Program-made: the position numbers and the translations under genes
Notes under the pieces: generated by a model
What the model was told of the DNA's origin: nothing
The model's input: the letters and a program-made list of their open reading frames with translations, nothing else
Database searches by the model: none
Shown here: in pieces, positions 27,385-36,888 of the stretch
Position numbering within the stretch: the stretch's first letter is position 1
Layout: each line of letters begins with the position of its first letter
NCBI GenBank assembly: GCA_017446685.1
Contig: JAFSQI010000135.1
Location: 1 to 64,000, forward strand
Reading direction: 5' to 3'
Origin: Butyrivibrio sp.
Lineage (GTDB): Bacteria; Bacillota; Clostridia; Lachnospirales; Lachnospiraceae
Length of the DNA: 64,000 nt

Positions 27385-29175
27385 TCAATTCTCTGTAACA
27401 GTGTAGCGGGATATAGTACCATCCTCATTAACATAAAAACATATAAGCGAATAAACCTTACCGTTAATATGCTCATAGTAATCAAAGGCAGTCTGTGTAT
27501 TTCCGTCTTCGTCCTCGGCACTTACACTTAAGAAATACACCCCCGGATCCAGGGCATCAGTACTGCATTCTGTCCAGTATCCCTGATATTCAAAAAGAAT
27601 ATTTGTAAACTCAATGTTGTCAGAGAGTTTTAGTTTATACTTTATATCATCCTGCTGAAAATCATAGGATTCATCCCAGACAAATTCTATCGTTTTATCA
27701 TTCTGCACAGGATCACCTATAAAAAACGGCATAGGACTTTCAAGAGAGAGCAGATATTTTTCATAATAAAAATCCACAAGATCAGGAAGCTTATCACTTA
27801 TCAGATTGTATTCTTCCTGAGTTAACGGCGTATAAATAATATCCGGTTCTGCATAAACATAAGCATCCGTTACAGTTCTGTACTCTTTTATAAGTTCAGT
27901 GATTCTTTCTTTTGTTAAAATGCTCTTAACATCCTTTACTGCCTCATCCAGTTTTTCCCTGAAAGAATCCGACTTAAGACACCTTTTAAAAAGTACATTT
28001 CCCCAATAATTGCTGATTCCAAGTTCCCATTTTTCAAAATCCGAACGATCAATAATAATATTTTCATCATATCTGAAAGCACCATCTAAATCCCAGCAGT
28101 ATAAATACCATTTATCGGTATTCTGCGGGCTGTAAAGATAAGCATTTCTGCTCTGGGTATCAGCATTTCCGGTCAGCATATTAAAAGCAAGCCAATAAGT
28201 TAAATTCTCCACATCAAAATATTTATCTAAAATCTCATCAATCGAAATACTGTAATCATTTAAATCATCAAGCATCTTAATAAGCTTTGTGTGGTCACTA
28301 TCTCCTTTGATTTCGAGATATTTTTCAAATGCTGCCTGATCATATCCGGGATCTGTGGTAAGCTTTATCGCATCCTCATATCTGTAGAACTCAAAGAAAT
28401 TTATTTTGTATAAATGCCCTGTTCTGTCAAGTCCATGTGCTCTAAGCGCAGTCTTGTTGAGCTGTTCCACCTGAGTATACAGCCCATAATCCACAAATTC
28501 TGTGTTGTTTTCCTCTGTAAGATCTTTTACATACAGATGAACAAAGGTTGTCCGAAGACTCATGAGCTGATCAATTTCACTCAAAAGATCAAAACCAAGC
28601 TTATTGCGGTATCTAAGGCCATCCGTCATGTGCTTGTTGAGTGCGATTGTCTTTTGACCATTCCAGGTTCCCTGATTATCCCTAAGCTCAATCTTGTAGT
28701 TCTTCTGCGGATTTTTACTTGAAGTCTGACCTCTTATCTGTACAGTCGCATTAGGCGCAGTTCTGCCATAGCCAAGATTGCCGGGTGCAACTCCGTTTTC
28801 ATCACCCACCTGCAAAAGAGCCTCGACCTTGTATCTGTCTATTCCAAGTTCATTGTAATAGTATGCAGAATATTGGTTGATTTCCGACCAGGTGTGATCC
28901 GTCCCTTCCGATGCATTGCCTTTTCTTACTGTCAGATACATAGTGACAACTTCAGTCTTATCACCTTCATAGAGCGTATTGTTGTCTCTTATATTTCCTG
29001 ATGCAAAGGTTGTTTCATCACCGGTTAAAAGATTAACTATTGTATCTGCCTCTTTTTGTCCTGCACTATCAGCTTCTAAATTCTCCTCATAAATGACATT
29101 CATGGCAAAAGAGCCGCAAATAGCAGAAATTATAAGAACAAATATGAGGAAAATTGAAATAGTTCCTTTTCTCAT
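27385..29175 (-). CDS. CotH kinase family protein
   Basis: A membrane-anchored extracellular protein of about 596 residues of the CotH family, atypical protein-kinase-fold enzymes first known from Bacillus spore coats. Markers are QIRGQTSSKNPQKNYKIEL near residue 145 and WYLYCWDLDGAFRYDEN near 355, the segment expected to bind metal and nucleotide. There is no sporulation context here; the gene sits after pelG and before the VTC and DUF4956 genes. The N-terminus (RKGTISIFLIF) resembles that of the Tad pseudopilins. Two adjacent ATGs fit; the second (29175) is seven bases from GAGG, the first (29178) overlaps the pelG stop. Confidence 0.87.
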   Translation of the reverse strand: MRKGTISIFLIFVLIISAICGSFAMNVIYEENLEADSAGQKEADTIVNLLTGDETTFASGNIRDNNTLYEGDKTEVVTMYLTVRKGNASEGTDHTWSEINQYSAYYYNELGIDRYKVEALLQVGDENGVAPGNLGYGRTAPNATVQIRGQTSSKNPQKNYKIELRDNQGTWNGQKTIALNKHMTDGLRYRNKLGFDLLSEIDQLMSLRTTFVHLYVKDLTEENNTEFVDYGLYTQVEQLNKTALRAHGLDRTGHLYKINFFEFYRYEDAIKLTTDPGYDQAAFEKYLEIKGDSDHTKLIKMLDDLNDYSISIDEILDKYFDVENLTYWLAFNMLTGNADTQSRNAYLYSPQNTDKWYLYCWDLDGAFRYDENIIIDRSDFEKWELGISNYWGNVLFKRCLKSDSFREKLDEAVKDVKSILTKERITELIKEYRTVTDAYVYAEPDIIYTPLTQEEYNLISDKLPDLVDFYYEKYLLSLESPMPFFIGDPVQNDKTIEFVWDESYDFQQDDIKYKLKLSDNIEFTNILFEYQGYWTECSTDALDPGVYFLSVSAEDEDGNTQTAFDYYEHINGKVYSLICFYVNEDGTISRYTVTEN

Positions 29176-29177
29176 CA

Positions 29178-30629
29178 TCACACCTCTTTTTTGCATTTTA
29201 AGATAAGTTCATAAAGTCTTGTGGCAAGACCGTACTTTGCTTCTGCGACGATTGGCTGTGAACTCAAAATGTGATATGGAAGCCTTTTTGTAAATCTGAC
29301 AAGCTTAAAAAGTGCATATATGCTGTAAATTATGCTTCCAAAAGCAAAGGCAAAGCCATAATATTTGCTTTCAAGATTCAAAGAAAAAATACTGCCTGCT
29401 GTAGTAGTAAATGCAAATATCAAAGATGATTTTTCGGCATCCTCATAATCTGTAAAATACATAAGTACTAGCATAAACACATTTCCAATTGCATAGGCGC
29501 CATACCCGACGCAAAGAATTCTAAAGTATCCTTCCATCAGAGCATCAAACCCAAGAGGAAGCCTTCCAAGAATAACAAGTCCCACCGAAAGCATAAGAGC
29601 TGTTCCGTAAAACTGCCTTCTTGCAGTATATACAAGCTCATGTGCGAGCACCGTAAGCATCTCTTTTTCCGCCTGCTCTATCTCCAGAATAGAGCCGCTT
29701 CCGTTAAACAAGTCATAGTACTTTCTGTACTTTGGATAAAAGTTTACTTCAACTGAGGCCACAAAGTTTATTGTTGTGATAAGTATCGTTATAAATGCAA
29801 AAAGAGCTGAAACATCGTGCTGGGGTGCTCCGTAAAAAAGCCCCATGTAATTAACTCCTATATCACTTATCCACGCAATCACCAGATGGGCAAACAGTCC
29901 AAAATTTGTTGCAAAACCGATAATCGCAAGTTCAAAATACTCGTCAAACCAGGGAAGAAATGCAAAATGATCTTTTTTACCATTTGGAAAATATTTGTAC
30001 AAAAGAGAAAAGTCAAAGCACAACATAACTCCATAGCCCATACCCACACTCAGTATCAGCGCATGAATCGAAGCACCATAAAACCGGCATAAACAATAGG
30101 CAACTGCCATTGCCACAATTATTGCGTACACATAAGATAAAAGAATTCCACGATAATCTTTTATAGCTGTAAGATAATTCATTAAAGTCCAGGTAGTTTC
30201 AAGCTCCAGAAACAATATGAACAAAAAAAGTCCAAGAGTAAAATCAACTCCGCTAAAAAATAAAAATATTCCCCACAGCACTCCGCCAATTGGAAGAATG
30301 AAGCACATAATGCCCTCAATCGAAGAAAGAATCAGTTCATCCTTTTCCTGATACAAAAGGTCTGCAACATATCTTGTCATAACCATGGAAAAAAAGCTTG
30401 TCACCATCATAGAGCCTAAAAGCGTATAGGTTATCATACTCACAAGAATATCCTGTTCGTCCTTGGATAATCCCGCCAGTTTTCCTATGGTATTTATACC
30501 AAGCAGAAAAAACACACCAAGAAGCATAGGACCTGCGGTCACCATTCCTGTGTATCCGTAAGCCTTAAGTACAGATAATACGCCTGTGGCTCTAAAGAGC
30601 TTTTTTAACTCAAATCCTATTCCTGCCAT
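29178..30629 (-). CDS. pelG: PelG, exopolysaccharide membrane protein
   Basis: A 483-residue protein with about 12 membrane segments of the PelG family (MOP-exporter-like), beginning MAGIGFELKKLF as PelG proteins do. In the Pel systems PelG forms the inner-membrane complex with PelD, PelE and PelF that secretes the N-acetylgalactosamine/glucosamine-rich polymer. The gene follows pelF after a three-base gap and overlaps or abuts cotH. No strong ribosome binding site is seen, so coupling to pelF is likely. Confidence 0.92.
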   Translation of the reverse strand: MAGIGFELKKLFRATGVLSVLKAYGYTGMVTAGPMLLGVFFLLGINTIGKLAGLSKDEQDILVSMITYTLLGSMMVTSFFSMVMTRYVADLLYQEKDELILSSIEGIMCFILPIGGVLWGIFLFFSGVDFTLGLFLFILFLELETTWTLMNYLTAIKDYRGILLSYVYAIIVAMAVAYCLCRFYGASIHALILSVGMGYGVMLCFDFSLLYKYFPNGKKDHFAFLPWFDEYFELAIIGFATNFGLFAHLVIAWISDIGVNYMGLFYGAPQHDVSALFAFITILITTINFVASVEVNFYPKYRKYYDLFNGSGSILEIEQAEKEMLTVLAHELVYTARRQFYGTALMLSVGLVILGRLPLGFDALMEGYFRILCVGYGAYAIGNVFMLVLMYFTDYEDAEKSSLIFAFTTTAGSIFSLNLESKYYGFAFAFGSIIYSIYALFKLVRFTKRLPYHILSSQPIVAEAKYGLATRLYELILKCKKEV

Positions 30630-30632
30630 ATT

Positions 30633-32039
30633 TTACATACCATATGCGTTGTCATAAATTTCAGAATATCTTTTTATCATAAGGGGGTGCCTGAAAAACT
30701 TCTCAACTCTGGCTCTTCCAATCTCCCCCATCTCAAGACGTTTCTCCCTGCTTTCACACATTTTTAGCATTGCACTTGCTATTCCCTCTCTGTGCATTGG
30801 CGGTGCATAAAAACCGGCAATTCCAAAAAAGTCGTTGGAAGCTCCCTCAATTAGCTCCCTGCAGCATCCGACATCCGTTGTCACAACTGGTCTTCTTGCT
30901 GCAAAAGACTCTAAAACCGATAAAGGCTGACCCTCAGAAATACTTGTAAGAACAGTAAAATCAAGCTGCTCCATGTATTTCACAACATCTACCTGCCCTG
31001 TAAACTTAAGATTTTTAAGTCCAAGCTGCTCTACAAGCTGATAGCACTCTTTGGCATACTCAGGATCATCAACTCCGCCCATAATGTGCAGTCTGACATT
31101 CGAAATATGACTGTTTAACTCATGAAAAGAATAAATAAGTGTCTTAACATCTTTGATCTGTGCAAGCCTTATAACAGCTCCTATATCTATAAATCCATCA
31201 TCTTCTTTTAACGGAATATCGCAAAACCTTTCAAATCGGATTCCATTTGGGATAATCCTGCACTTGTCAGGGTCAGCTCCTAAATCCACCTGTATCTTAT
31301 TTGCATTTTCAAAAAGACAGGTAACGTACATAGCTCTTTTATATATGGCATCTGAAAGCATATAAAAAAATTTTATCCACTGCCTTTTAAATGCCGGAAT
31401 TACCCACTGAGCCCTTATTATCTCCTCTTCTCTTTCTCTGGAATAAATACCATGTTCTGTCAAAATAAGCGGTTTATCGGTGACAAAGTGCCCTAGAACA
31501 CCCAATAGTCCTCCATAGCCTGTGCAGATTGAATGATAAATATCTGCATAAGGTACCTTACTGCACATAAGATACAGCACCGGAAGAAGCATAGACCTTA
31601 TTGTATGGAAAGTCTCCGCAAAGGCTACATATGGATATTTTTCTTTACACAGATTCGAAAGAACATCAAGAAAATCATCACACATAAGAACAGAAGTTGG
31701 ATTGTATTTCTTGTTCTGAAACATATCCATCAGCACATCCCAATCAGGAGAATTACAATCCATCAGCGCTTCTATTGCCTTCTTCTCTGCATCAGTCAGC
31801 CTGATTTTGTTTTTTCTTAAAGCTTTGACTTTCAGCGCATCATCCAAAAATACCTCATGCACTTCCTTTACATTTGGGGCAAGCTCATATTTAAACACTC
31901 CCTTGTCCCTGGCATGAGCCCCGATTACCCACAGTACGAAATCGTGCTGCGGCATGGCCTGAATGAACTGATGCATCCAGGAAGATACACCACCATAGGT
32001 ATATGGATAACTTCCTTCCAATATTAAACAAATGCGCAC
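30633..32039 (-). CDS. pelF: PelF, GT4 glycosyltransferase (polymerase)
   Basis: A 468-residue GT4 enzyme with the PelF N-terminus (EGSYPYTYGGVSSWMHQFI, residues 8-26) and the retaining-transferase E-x7-E motif at E369 and E377 (SEGQPLSVLESF). PelF is the cytosolic transferase that polymerises the Pel backbone from UDP-sugars. The start is GTG at 32039 behind a strong AGGAGG. It lies three bases from the stop of the PelA-like gene, so the cluster is tightly packed. Confidence 0.93.
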   Translation of the reverse strand: MRICLILEGSYPYTYGGVSSWMHQFIQAMPQHDFVLWVIGAHARDKGVFKYELAPNVKEVHEVFLDDALKVKALRKNKIRLTDAEKKAIEALMDCNSPDWDVLMDMFQNKKYNPTSVLMCDDFLDVLSNLCKEKYPYVAFAETFHTIRSMLLPVLYLMCSKVPYADIYHSICTGYGGLLGVLGHFVTDKPLILTEHGIYSREREEEIIRAQWVIPAFKRQWIKFFYMLSDAIYKRAMYVTCLFENANKIQVDLGADPDKCRIIPNGIRFERFCDIPLKEDDGFIDIGAVIRLAQIKDVKTLIYSFHELNSHISNVRLHIMGGVDDPEYAKECYQLVEQLGLKNLKFTGQVDVVKYMEQLDFTVLTSISEGQPLSVLESFAARRPVVTTDVGCCRELIEGASNDFFGIAGFYAPPMHREGIASAMLKMCESREKRLEMGEIGRARVEKFFRHPLMIKRYSEIYDNAYGM

Positions 32040-32042
32040 AGC

Positions 32043-33872
32043 TTATTTCCTCCTGGTAAGAGTAACCTTCTCAGAATCTATCTCCAAAAGATAAAGAGTA
32101 TCGTTAAGTTTCGTCAAATTTCCGCCGTAGGCCTCAGTAATTTCACCATCTGTACACCTGACAAGACAATATGCTGAATCGATAAGTCCACTGCAGCTAA
32201 TCTGAACATCATTGTCTCTAATGACATAGTCGGGAACAAGATTTACAAATCTTTGAACTGCTCCTGCCATCCCGCTTCCTGTGACATGTCTTATTGAAGG
32301 AGCCGCCTCATCAATCCAGGTCATATATTCATCAAGTCCGCCCTTTAAAGTTTCCCAGCCAAGCTCTGCTCCCCTGTCCTCATCAAGAAGATCATCCGGA
32401 TGCATGAAATGAGAAGTTACAAAATGAAAATTAAGCTCCGAAAAAGCTGCAAATTTCATGTAATCATCTATATTACAGCTTGATACTATTCTCGGCGTCT
32501 CAACTACTCCGTCTTCAGAAACTGTATATTCCTGCGCATATGCATCAGGTCCCTCAAAATATATACTTGCAATTGTCCTTATCTGCGGAAAGCTGCTTCC
32601 TAAAAGAGCCCTTCCCTCTAAAGAAAGTACATCTGACGGCGGTACATAAACCGACATTGTCGCACTTGGGAAAATACCTTTTGAAAAAGTTGTAAGCTCT
32701 TTAATCGCCTTATACATTTCATCACTGCTTTCCCAAACGTTATATCCAAGGTCATCCTCATAAACGTAATCCGGTCCGCATAACGGCTGATGGTTGTAAC
32801 CGTGAAAACCAAGCTCTCCACCCTGATTCAAAAGCATATTTCCGTAGTAATAATAATCTGCTGTACTCTTGTTTGGCTCAAGCTCTCCTTCTGTATTGTC
32901 ATCATAGGTCTCGATGATAAGCCCTGTATATCTGATGTTGTGCTTATTGCCAAGGCTGAGCATATCCGGCCACCACACCGATGAATAGAAATCCGCGGTT
33001 CCCATTCCATAATCTCTTTGAATATATTCTCCATTTCCCATAGGAACAGGTGACGGAAAATCATCAATATAAAAAGTTGAGGCATTTATCACAGGATACA
33101 CAAATACTTTTTCCAAAAGAGAATAGGCACTTGAGTATATACCTCTGTATGCCTTCGACATGTAGCTGAAATTACAAAAAACAAATCTGCCATCTCCGTA
33201 GTCAGTGCTCCACACAAGCGGAACTCCACTCTCTCCTTCTTTTGCATAAACCTTAGTGCTTTCCGTAAGCTGTACAGAAAGTGCCGATTCATAAGGATCT
33301 TCCACTCTATAGGAATAGTCAGCGCCGAGCATAAAATCTTCGGACGACCAAAAATTTTCTACCATGCAGTAATCGTCCCCGGATTCTGCTATTCCAAGTT
33401 TGGACTGTATCATATTGAAGGTTCCCGACTTTGCAGGCGCAATGCCTATAAGCGCTCCGCCTCCCTCTTTTACCCAGCTTGTGATTGCAAGGATATTCTC
33501 ACCAAAACTGTCGTAATCATTTATACAAAAGACAAGTGTCTTATAATTTTCTTTATCCTGATTAAACGTATCTGCCTCAAAGTTTTTTTCTGCAATGTCC
33601 CAGACATCAGTTTCCACTCTCATATCAACAAGAATCTGACTGTACTGTTCATAGGCATTTACACTGGCAGGACTATCTGAATCCATTACCAAAAGACATT
33701 TTTTTTCATTCTCACATTTTTTTACATTAACAACTTTGTCTTTATCAAGAATTGCAAGATTTTCGCCGTTAGTCTGATACAAAATGCCTATTCTTTCCAG
33801 CAAAAGAAGTATAAAAATGGCTATAAATCCAATTATTATTCTGATAAGTGGTCTGAATCTTTCACTTTTCAT
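32043..33872 (-). CDS. DUF2194 protein, PelA-like polysaccharide deacetylase
   Basis: A 609-residue protein with one N-terminal membrane helix (residues 10-30). An amidotransferase-like region comes first (about 55-240), then a deacetylase-like barrel: a double aspartate at D270-D271 (FYIDDFPSP) and HxxxH at H357 and H361 (GFHGYNHQ) match the metal site of the PelA deacetylase family. No hydrolase domain like that of Pseudomonas PelA is evident. It most likely partly deacetylates the polymer outside the membrane, as PelA(DA) does in the Bacillus cereus pelDEADAFG locus. It overlaps pelE by four bases. Confidence 0.8.
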   Translation of the reverse strand: MKSERFRPLIRIIIGFIAIFILLLLERIGILYQTNGENLAILDKDKVVNVKKCENEKKCLLVMDSDSPASVNAYEQYSQILVDMRVETDVWDIAEKNFEADTFNQDKENYKTLVFCINDYDSFGENILAITSWVKEGGGALIGIAPAKSGTFNMIQSKLGIAESGDDYCMVENFWSSEDFMLGADYSYRVEDPYESALSVQLTESTKVYAKEGESGVPLVWSTDYGDGRFVFCNFSYMSKAYRGIYSSAYSLLEKVFVYPVINASTFYIDDFPSPVPMGNGEYIQRDYGMGTADFYSSVWWPDMLSLGNKHNIRYTGLIIETYDDNTEGELEPNKSTADYYYYGNMLLNQGGELGFHGYNHQPLCGPDYVYEDDLGYNVWESSDEMYKAIKELTTFSKGIFPSATMSVYVPPSDVLSLEGRALLGSSFPQIRTIASIYFEGPDAYAQEYTVSEDGVVETPRIVSSCNIDDYMKFAAFSELNFHFVTSHFMHPDDLLDEDRGAELGWETLKGGLDEYMTWIDEAAPSIRHVTGSGMAGAVQRFVNLVPDYVIRDNDVQISCSGLIDSAYCLVRCTDGEITEAYGGNLTKLNDTLYLLEIDSEKVTLTRRK

Positions 33873-34759
33873 CCCTGCGCCTTTGCTTTCCAGAATTTAA
33901 CAACATCACGAACCTGTCTGGAATAGAATCCACCATCATTTGATATCTTTTCAATCATCTCATTTACTTTGCTTCCGGCTCCGGTATCGTAATAATATCT
34001 AAACCTCAAAAGCCATAGCTTCTCGTCATTTGGCCAGTTCTTTTCCATAGTCAAAAGAGCTGTGTCCGCATCACTGTACAACCCGCCGTCCATAAGGCTC
34101 TTTGAAAGAATCGCATAATCATCAATATTTGGCTTTAAAGAGAGTTTATCTCTTAAAAGCTGATGATAAGTTGTTCTTTGAATTTCAAGAAACTGTCCGG
34201 ATATCATACCGCTTGAAATATACTGCCCAAGGAAATTTATGTAATCGTCAAGAAGGCCTTCTTTTTCCGGATTTTCCGAATATTCCACGCTGTATTCCTG
34301 AAGTTTTAATTCATACTCTTTTGACAAGGATGCCATTGCTGTTGTTGCATAGTGAACAACTTCAACATCGTCATTCATTCTTGCCTCATCCAGAACATGA
34401 ATATAAGAACCGGTATCCTGCATAAGAACGTCCATCATGACTTCTCTTCTTACCTTTGGGTCATTCATAATAAGCGCATCCTCAAGCGGAACAATATTTT
34501 CCGAATCTGCAACAGGTGCCTGCACAATCTCTTTCTTTTCTATCCTTCCGCTCATATTGTCGAGTGCATCCTTTTTTGAACCACTCTTTTTTGCCTTGAC
34601 CAGATACGTGATAATAAGCGCCGAAACAGCACCCCATAGCGGAATAAATACAATTATCGCAAAGAAAAAAAGGTCAACTTCAAGTACATGCGCTTTCATG
34701 AGTACATACATGATTACCACTATTAAAATATGAACAGCTAAAATGTATACTCCCGTCAT
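33869..34759 (-). CDS. pelE: PelE-like membrane protein with TPR-type helices
   Basis: A 296-residue protein with two N-terminal membrane helices (about 3-23 and 28-52) and a cytoplasmic region of helical repeats (about 95-290) resembling TPR motifs. This is the PelE architecture: a scaffold linking PelD to PelF and PelG at the membrane. Sequence similarity in PelE is low, so its place between pelD and the deacetylase gene carries weight. ACGGAG precedes the ATG, 12 bases after the pelD stop. Confidence 0.78.
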   Translation of the reverse strand: MTGVYILAVHILIVVIMYVLMKAHVLEVDLFFFAIIVFIPLWGAVSALIITYLVKAKKSGSKKDALDNMSGRIEKKEIVQAPVADSENIVPLEDALIMNDPKVRREVMMDVLMQDTGSYIHVLDEARMNDDVEVVHYATTAMASLSKEYELKLQEYSVEYSENPEKEGLLDDYINFLGQYISSGMISGQFLEIQRTTYHQLLRDKLSLKPNIDDYAILSKSLMDGGLYSDADTALLTMEKNWPNDEKLWLLRFRYYYDTGAGSKVNEMIEKISNDGGFYSRQVRDVVKFWKAKAQG

Positions 34760-34771
34760 AAAAACTCCGTT

Positions 34772-36370
34772 TTATGCCATATCACCAACTATTTCACAGG
34801 TAAGCCCCATAGCATTAAATCTGCTTAAAATTATGTTTTCGCTTGCTTCATTTACACCTGAATCAAGAATGTATATGTTATCATCATCTCCTATGCCAAT
34901 AATATCGTTATTTCTTGTCTTCGTTCTGAACATATCATCTATTTCAATGAGCGTTCTGCCCTCTCTTTCAATCTTGAACAATCTAAAGCTTGTCAGTTTG
35001 TTTTTCATCATTTCCTTCTGAATACCAAGCTGTTGTCTGAAATAGTCACTTTTTACAAGGTTAGTGCCTTCAATATAAATTCGTGCAGCCACAGCCTTTT
35101 GATAATCCCAGGCTTTCAAAATGAAATTCTCCATAAGCCCCGCAAGAATTCTTATAAGATTGGTATAATAAGTACCAATCTGGGCATATTCCACATGATA
35201 GATCATTATAAGAACTGTTATGGTATTATCGGATTTTATTCCGGCTATATAAGACGGAAAGCCTTCTTCAACATCAGTATTGAACCAGACTTCATTTTTT
35301 TGAAGCGTTTCAAAAACTTTTCTGTACTCATCAAGATTAATGGATTTTCGAAGCTTACTGCTGATTGATTCAGATGCAACATTTAGTCTTGCAAATCTGG
35401 CCGATTTGTCATTTATAGTGTAAATTGCAATAGATTTATTATTCAAAACATCTTCCATAACAGGAATTGACTGCGCAAATATTTCTTCAGGAACAGTTGT
35501 ACTAAGCCTCTGAACAACCTCAAATATTCTCGCAAAGCCATCCCTGCTGCCGATAAGATCCTGCTTATATATATTTTTATACTCCATGGCTTCATTATAG
35601 AGAGACGATACAAAGCGGTTTTCCTCGCTGATTGTCTCGTTTTCCTCTTTAACAAAACCCACATCCTCATCCTTTTTTTGCTTAACATATCCACAAACAG
35701 CTGCTGTTACCATCAAAAGAATAAAAGGAATCCAGTTTCCGGGATCATAAAAAATTAAAAGAGCATTACTTCCCTGCCTGTAATACGCAAAAACAAGTGA
35801 TGCGATCATAAGAAATGACGTTATCATACCTATGCTTGTTCCATAAACTGTAGCCATTAATACAACAAAAACAAGCCTTATATCTATCATTCGAAACTGT
35901 ACGCTCCCGGAAGCATAAATATTATAAAGCTCCACAAGGATTGTGCCGCCTATCAGCTCTGCAAACATCATGAATCTGCTGTTTAGTTTTATTTTTTTTG
36001 AAAGCCACTCCTGAAATGAAGGTCTTTTATAATACTTTTTTCTATAGCTCTCAAGGTAACTTTCTATTTCAGCTGCCGCATCAATTTTGGCAAACCATCC
36101 ATACTCGTTTCTGGCTTTATCAGGTCCGTAAACTTTGCTGGCTGATAAAGCTTTTTCCACAAACTTTATATCCGCACCGGGATAGTGCTTTAACAAAAGA
36201 TTTCTGACCGTTTTATAATCTGTACTGCAGCCACTTCTAAGATATATGTTTTCCACAGTAGCTTTTGCCTGATTTTCATCCCAGCTGTCGAACAATCGCA
36301 AAAGAAAATCTGCCAGATCATTTATATCAAGGTAATCTGCAATTTCCTCTTCCGAATTCCTGATCACCAC
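34772..36370 (-). CDS. pelD: PelD-like c-di-GMP receptor, carrying the end of an SDR domain
   Basis: The 532-codon frame starts with about 65 residues like the C-terminal part of an extended SDR (EIADYLDINDLADFLLRLF), then four membrane helices (about 135-240), a GAF-like region (about 250-400) and a degenerate GGDEF domain. In the latter, RNND at 486-489 keeps the RxxD c-di-GMP inhibitory site, while the active-site motif has become GIGDDD, so it should bind but not make c-di-GMP, as PelD does. The only available start is a GTG (36370) lying inside AGAGGTGG, with no ATG before residue 130. The protein is probably made by -1 frameshifting from the 36364-36873 gene, or the gene is broken. Confidence 0.85.
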   Translation of the reverse strand: MVIRNSEEEIADYLDINDLADFLLRLFDSWDENQAKATVENIYLRSGCSTDYKTVRNLLLKHYPGADIKFVEKALSASKVYGPDKARNEYGWFAKIDAAAEIESYLESYRKKYYKRPSFQEWLSKKIKLNSRFMMFAELIGGTILVELYNIYASGSVQFRMIDIRLVFVVLMATVYGTSIGMITSFLMIASLVFAYYRQGSNALLIFYDPGNWIPFILLMVTAAVCGYVKQKKDEDVGFVKEENETISEENRFVSSLYNEAMEYKNIYKQDLIGSRDGFARIFEVVQRLSTTVPEEIFAQSIPVMEDVLNNKSIAIYTINDKSARFARLNVASESISSKLRKSINLDEYRKVFETLQKNEVWFNTDVEEGFPSYIAGIKSDNTITVLIMIYHVEYAQIGTYYTNLIRILAGLMENFILKAWDYQKAVAARIYIEGTNLVKSDYFRQQLGIQKEMMKNKLTSFRLFKIEREGRTLIEIDDMFRTKTRNNDIIGIGDDDNIYILDSGVNEASENIILSRFNAMGLTCEIVGDMA

Positions 36371-36873
36371 CTCTTCTTTTTTTCAAGAGAAGCAAAAACT
36401 CTGCACCAGAAATCATCCTTATAATTTCCGCTTATAAGGTATGGAATACTTAAAATTTTAAAATCGATTGAATTATTTACGCAGTAGTATCTGCAAAGTT
36501 CCTCCGCAGATCTGTATATGATAGACGTACTGTTTTCTTCGTCTAGTAGAGTCTCGTCTGATGTGATATAGACAAATTGCTTTATATTGACATGGTTACT
36601 CATATAAAGAACTTTCTTAAGTTCCTCAAGTTCACCCTTGTCCTGATGCTCTCTTGTAAGATATTTAGAAAAAAATACAACTTTTTCAAATCCATACGTC
36701 ATGAAAAGTCTGTCAAACTTCTCACTTAGTATGGATTCATTAAACCATTTTATATGCCCTTCTTTGCTGGTGACAATGTCTTTTCCCAATACAACAACAC
36801 TGTCCTGTGGAAATGCTTTAAGCAAGGCATCTTTTGTCAAATAACCAGTATTGCCCGCTACAAGAACGTCCAT
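36364..36873 (-). CDS. Truncated NAD-epimerase/SDR-like protein, probably the N-terminus of PelD
   Basis: The 169-residue product has the fold start of extended SDR proteins (LVAGNTGYLT, third glycine missing) and a QFVYITSDE strand, but the catalytic YxxxK is YRSAE (120-124), so enzymatic activity is unlikely. It stops just after a slippery A AAA AAG; the missing C-terminal part of the SDR fold appears at once in the -1 frame at the start of pelD. GAGG precedes the ATG. Read together, the two frames would give one SDR-TM-GAF-GGDEF protein of about 700 residues. Confidence 0.8.
   Translation of the reverse strand: MDVLVAGNTGYLTKDALLKAFPQDSVVVLGKDIVTSKEGHIKWFNESILSEKFDRLFMTYGFEKVVFFSKYLTREHQDKGELEELKKVLYMSNHVNIKQFVYITSDETLLDEENSTSIIYRSAEELCRYYCVNNSIDFKILSIPYLISGNYKDDFWCRVFASLEKKKRW
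36376..36382 (-). other. Slippery heptamer A AAA AAG at the SDR/PelD seam
   Basis: On the minus strand the zero-frame codons GAA AAA AAG contain A AAA AAG, the heptamer used by E. coli dnaX for programmed -1 frameshifting. A -1 slip joins ...SLEKK to EEVVIRNSEEE, the first part of the PelD frame. No convincing downstream hairpin is seen by eye. A sequencing or genuine indel in the seven-base A-run is the alternative. Confidence 0.55.
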
Positions 36874-36888
36874 ATAAAATCCTCATTA

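Noticed and set aside
27385..29175. Spore-coat role suggested by the CotH name
   Set aside because: No sporulation genes are in the window, and the gene sits in an exopolysaccharide cluster.
36370..36370. Ordinary independent GTG start for PelD
   Set aside because: The GTG lies inside the would-be ribosome binding site, and the encoded N-terminus is the missing half of the upstream SDR domain. I kept the coordinates but favour frameshifting or an indel.
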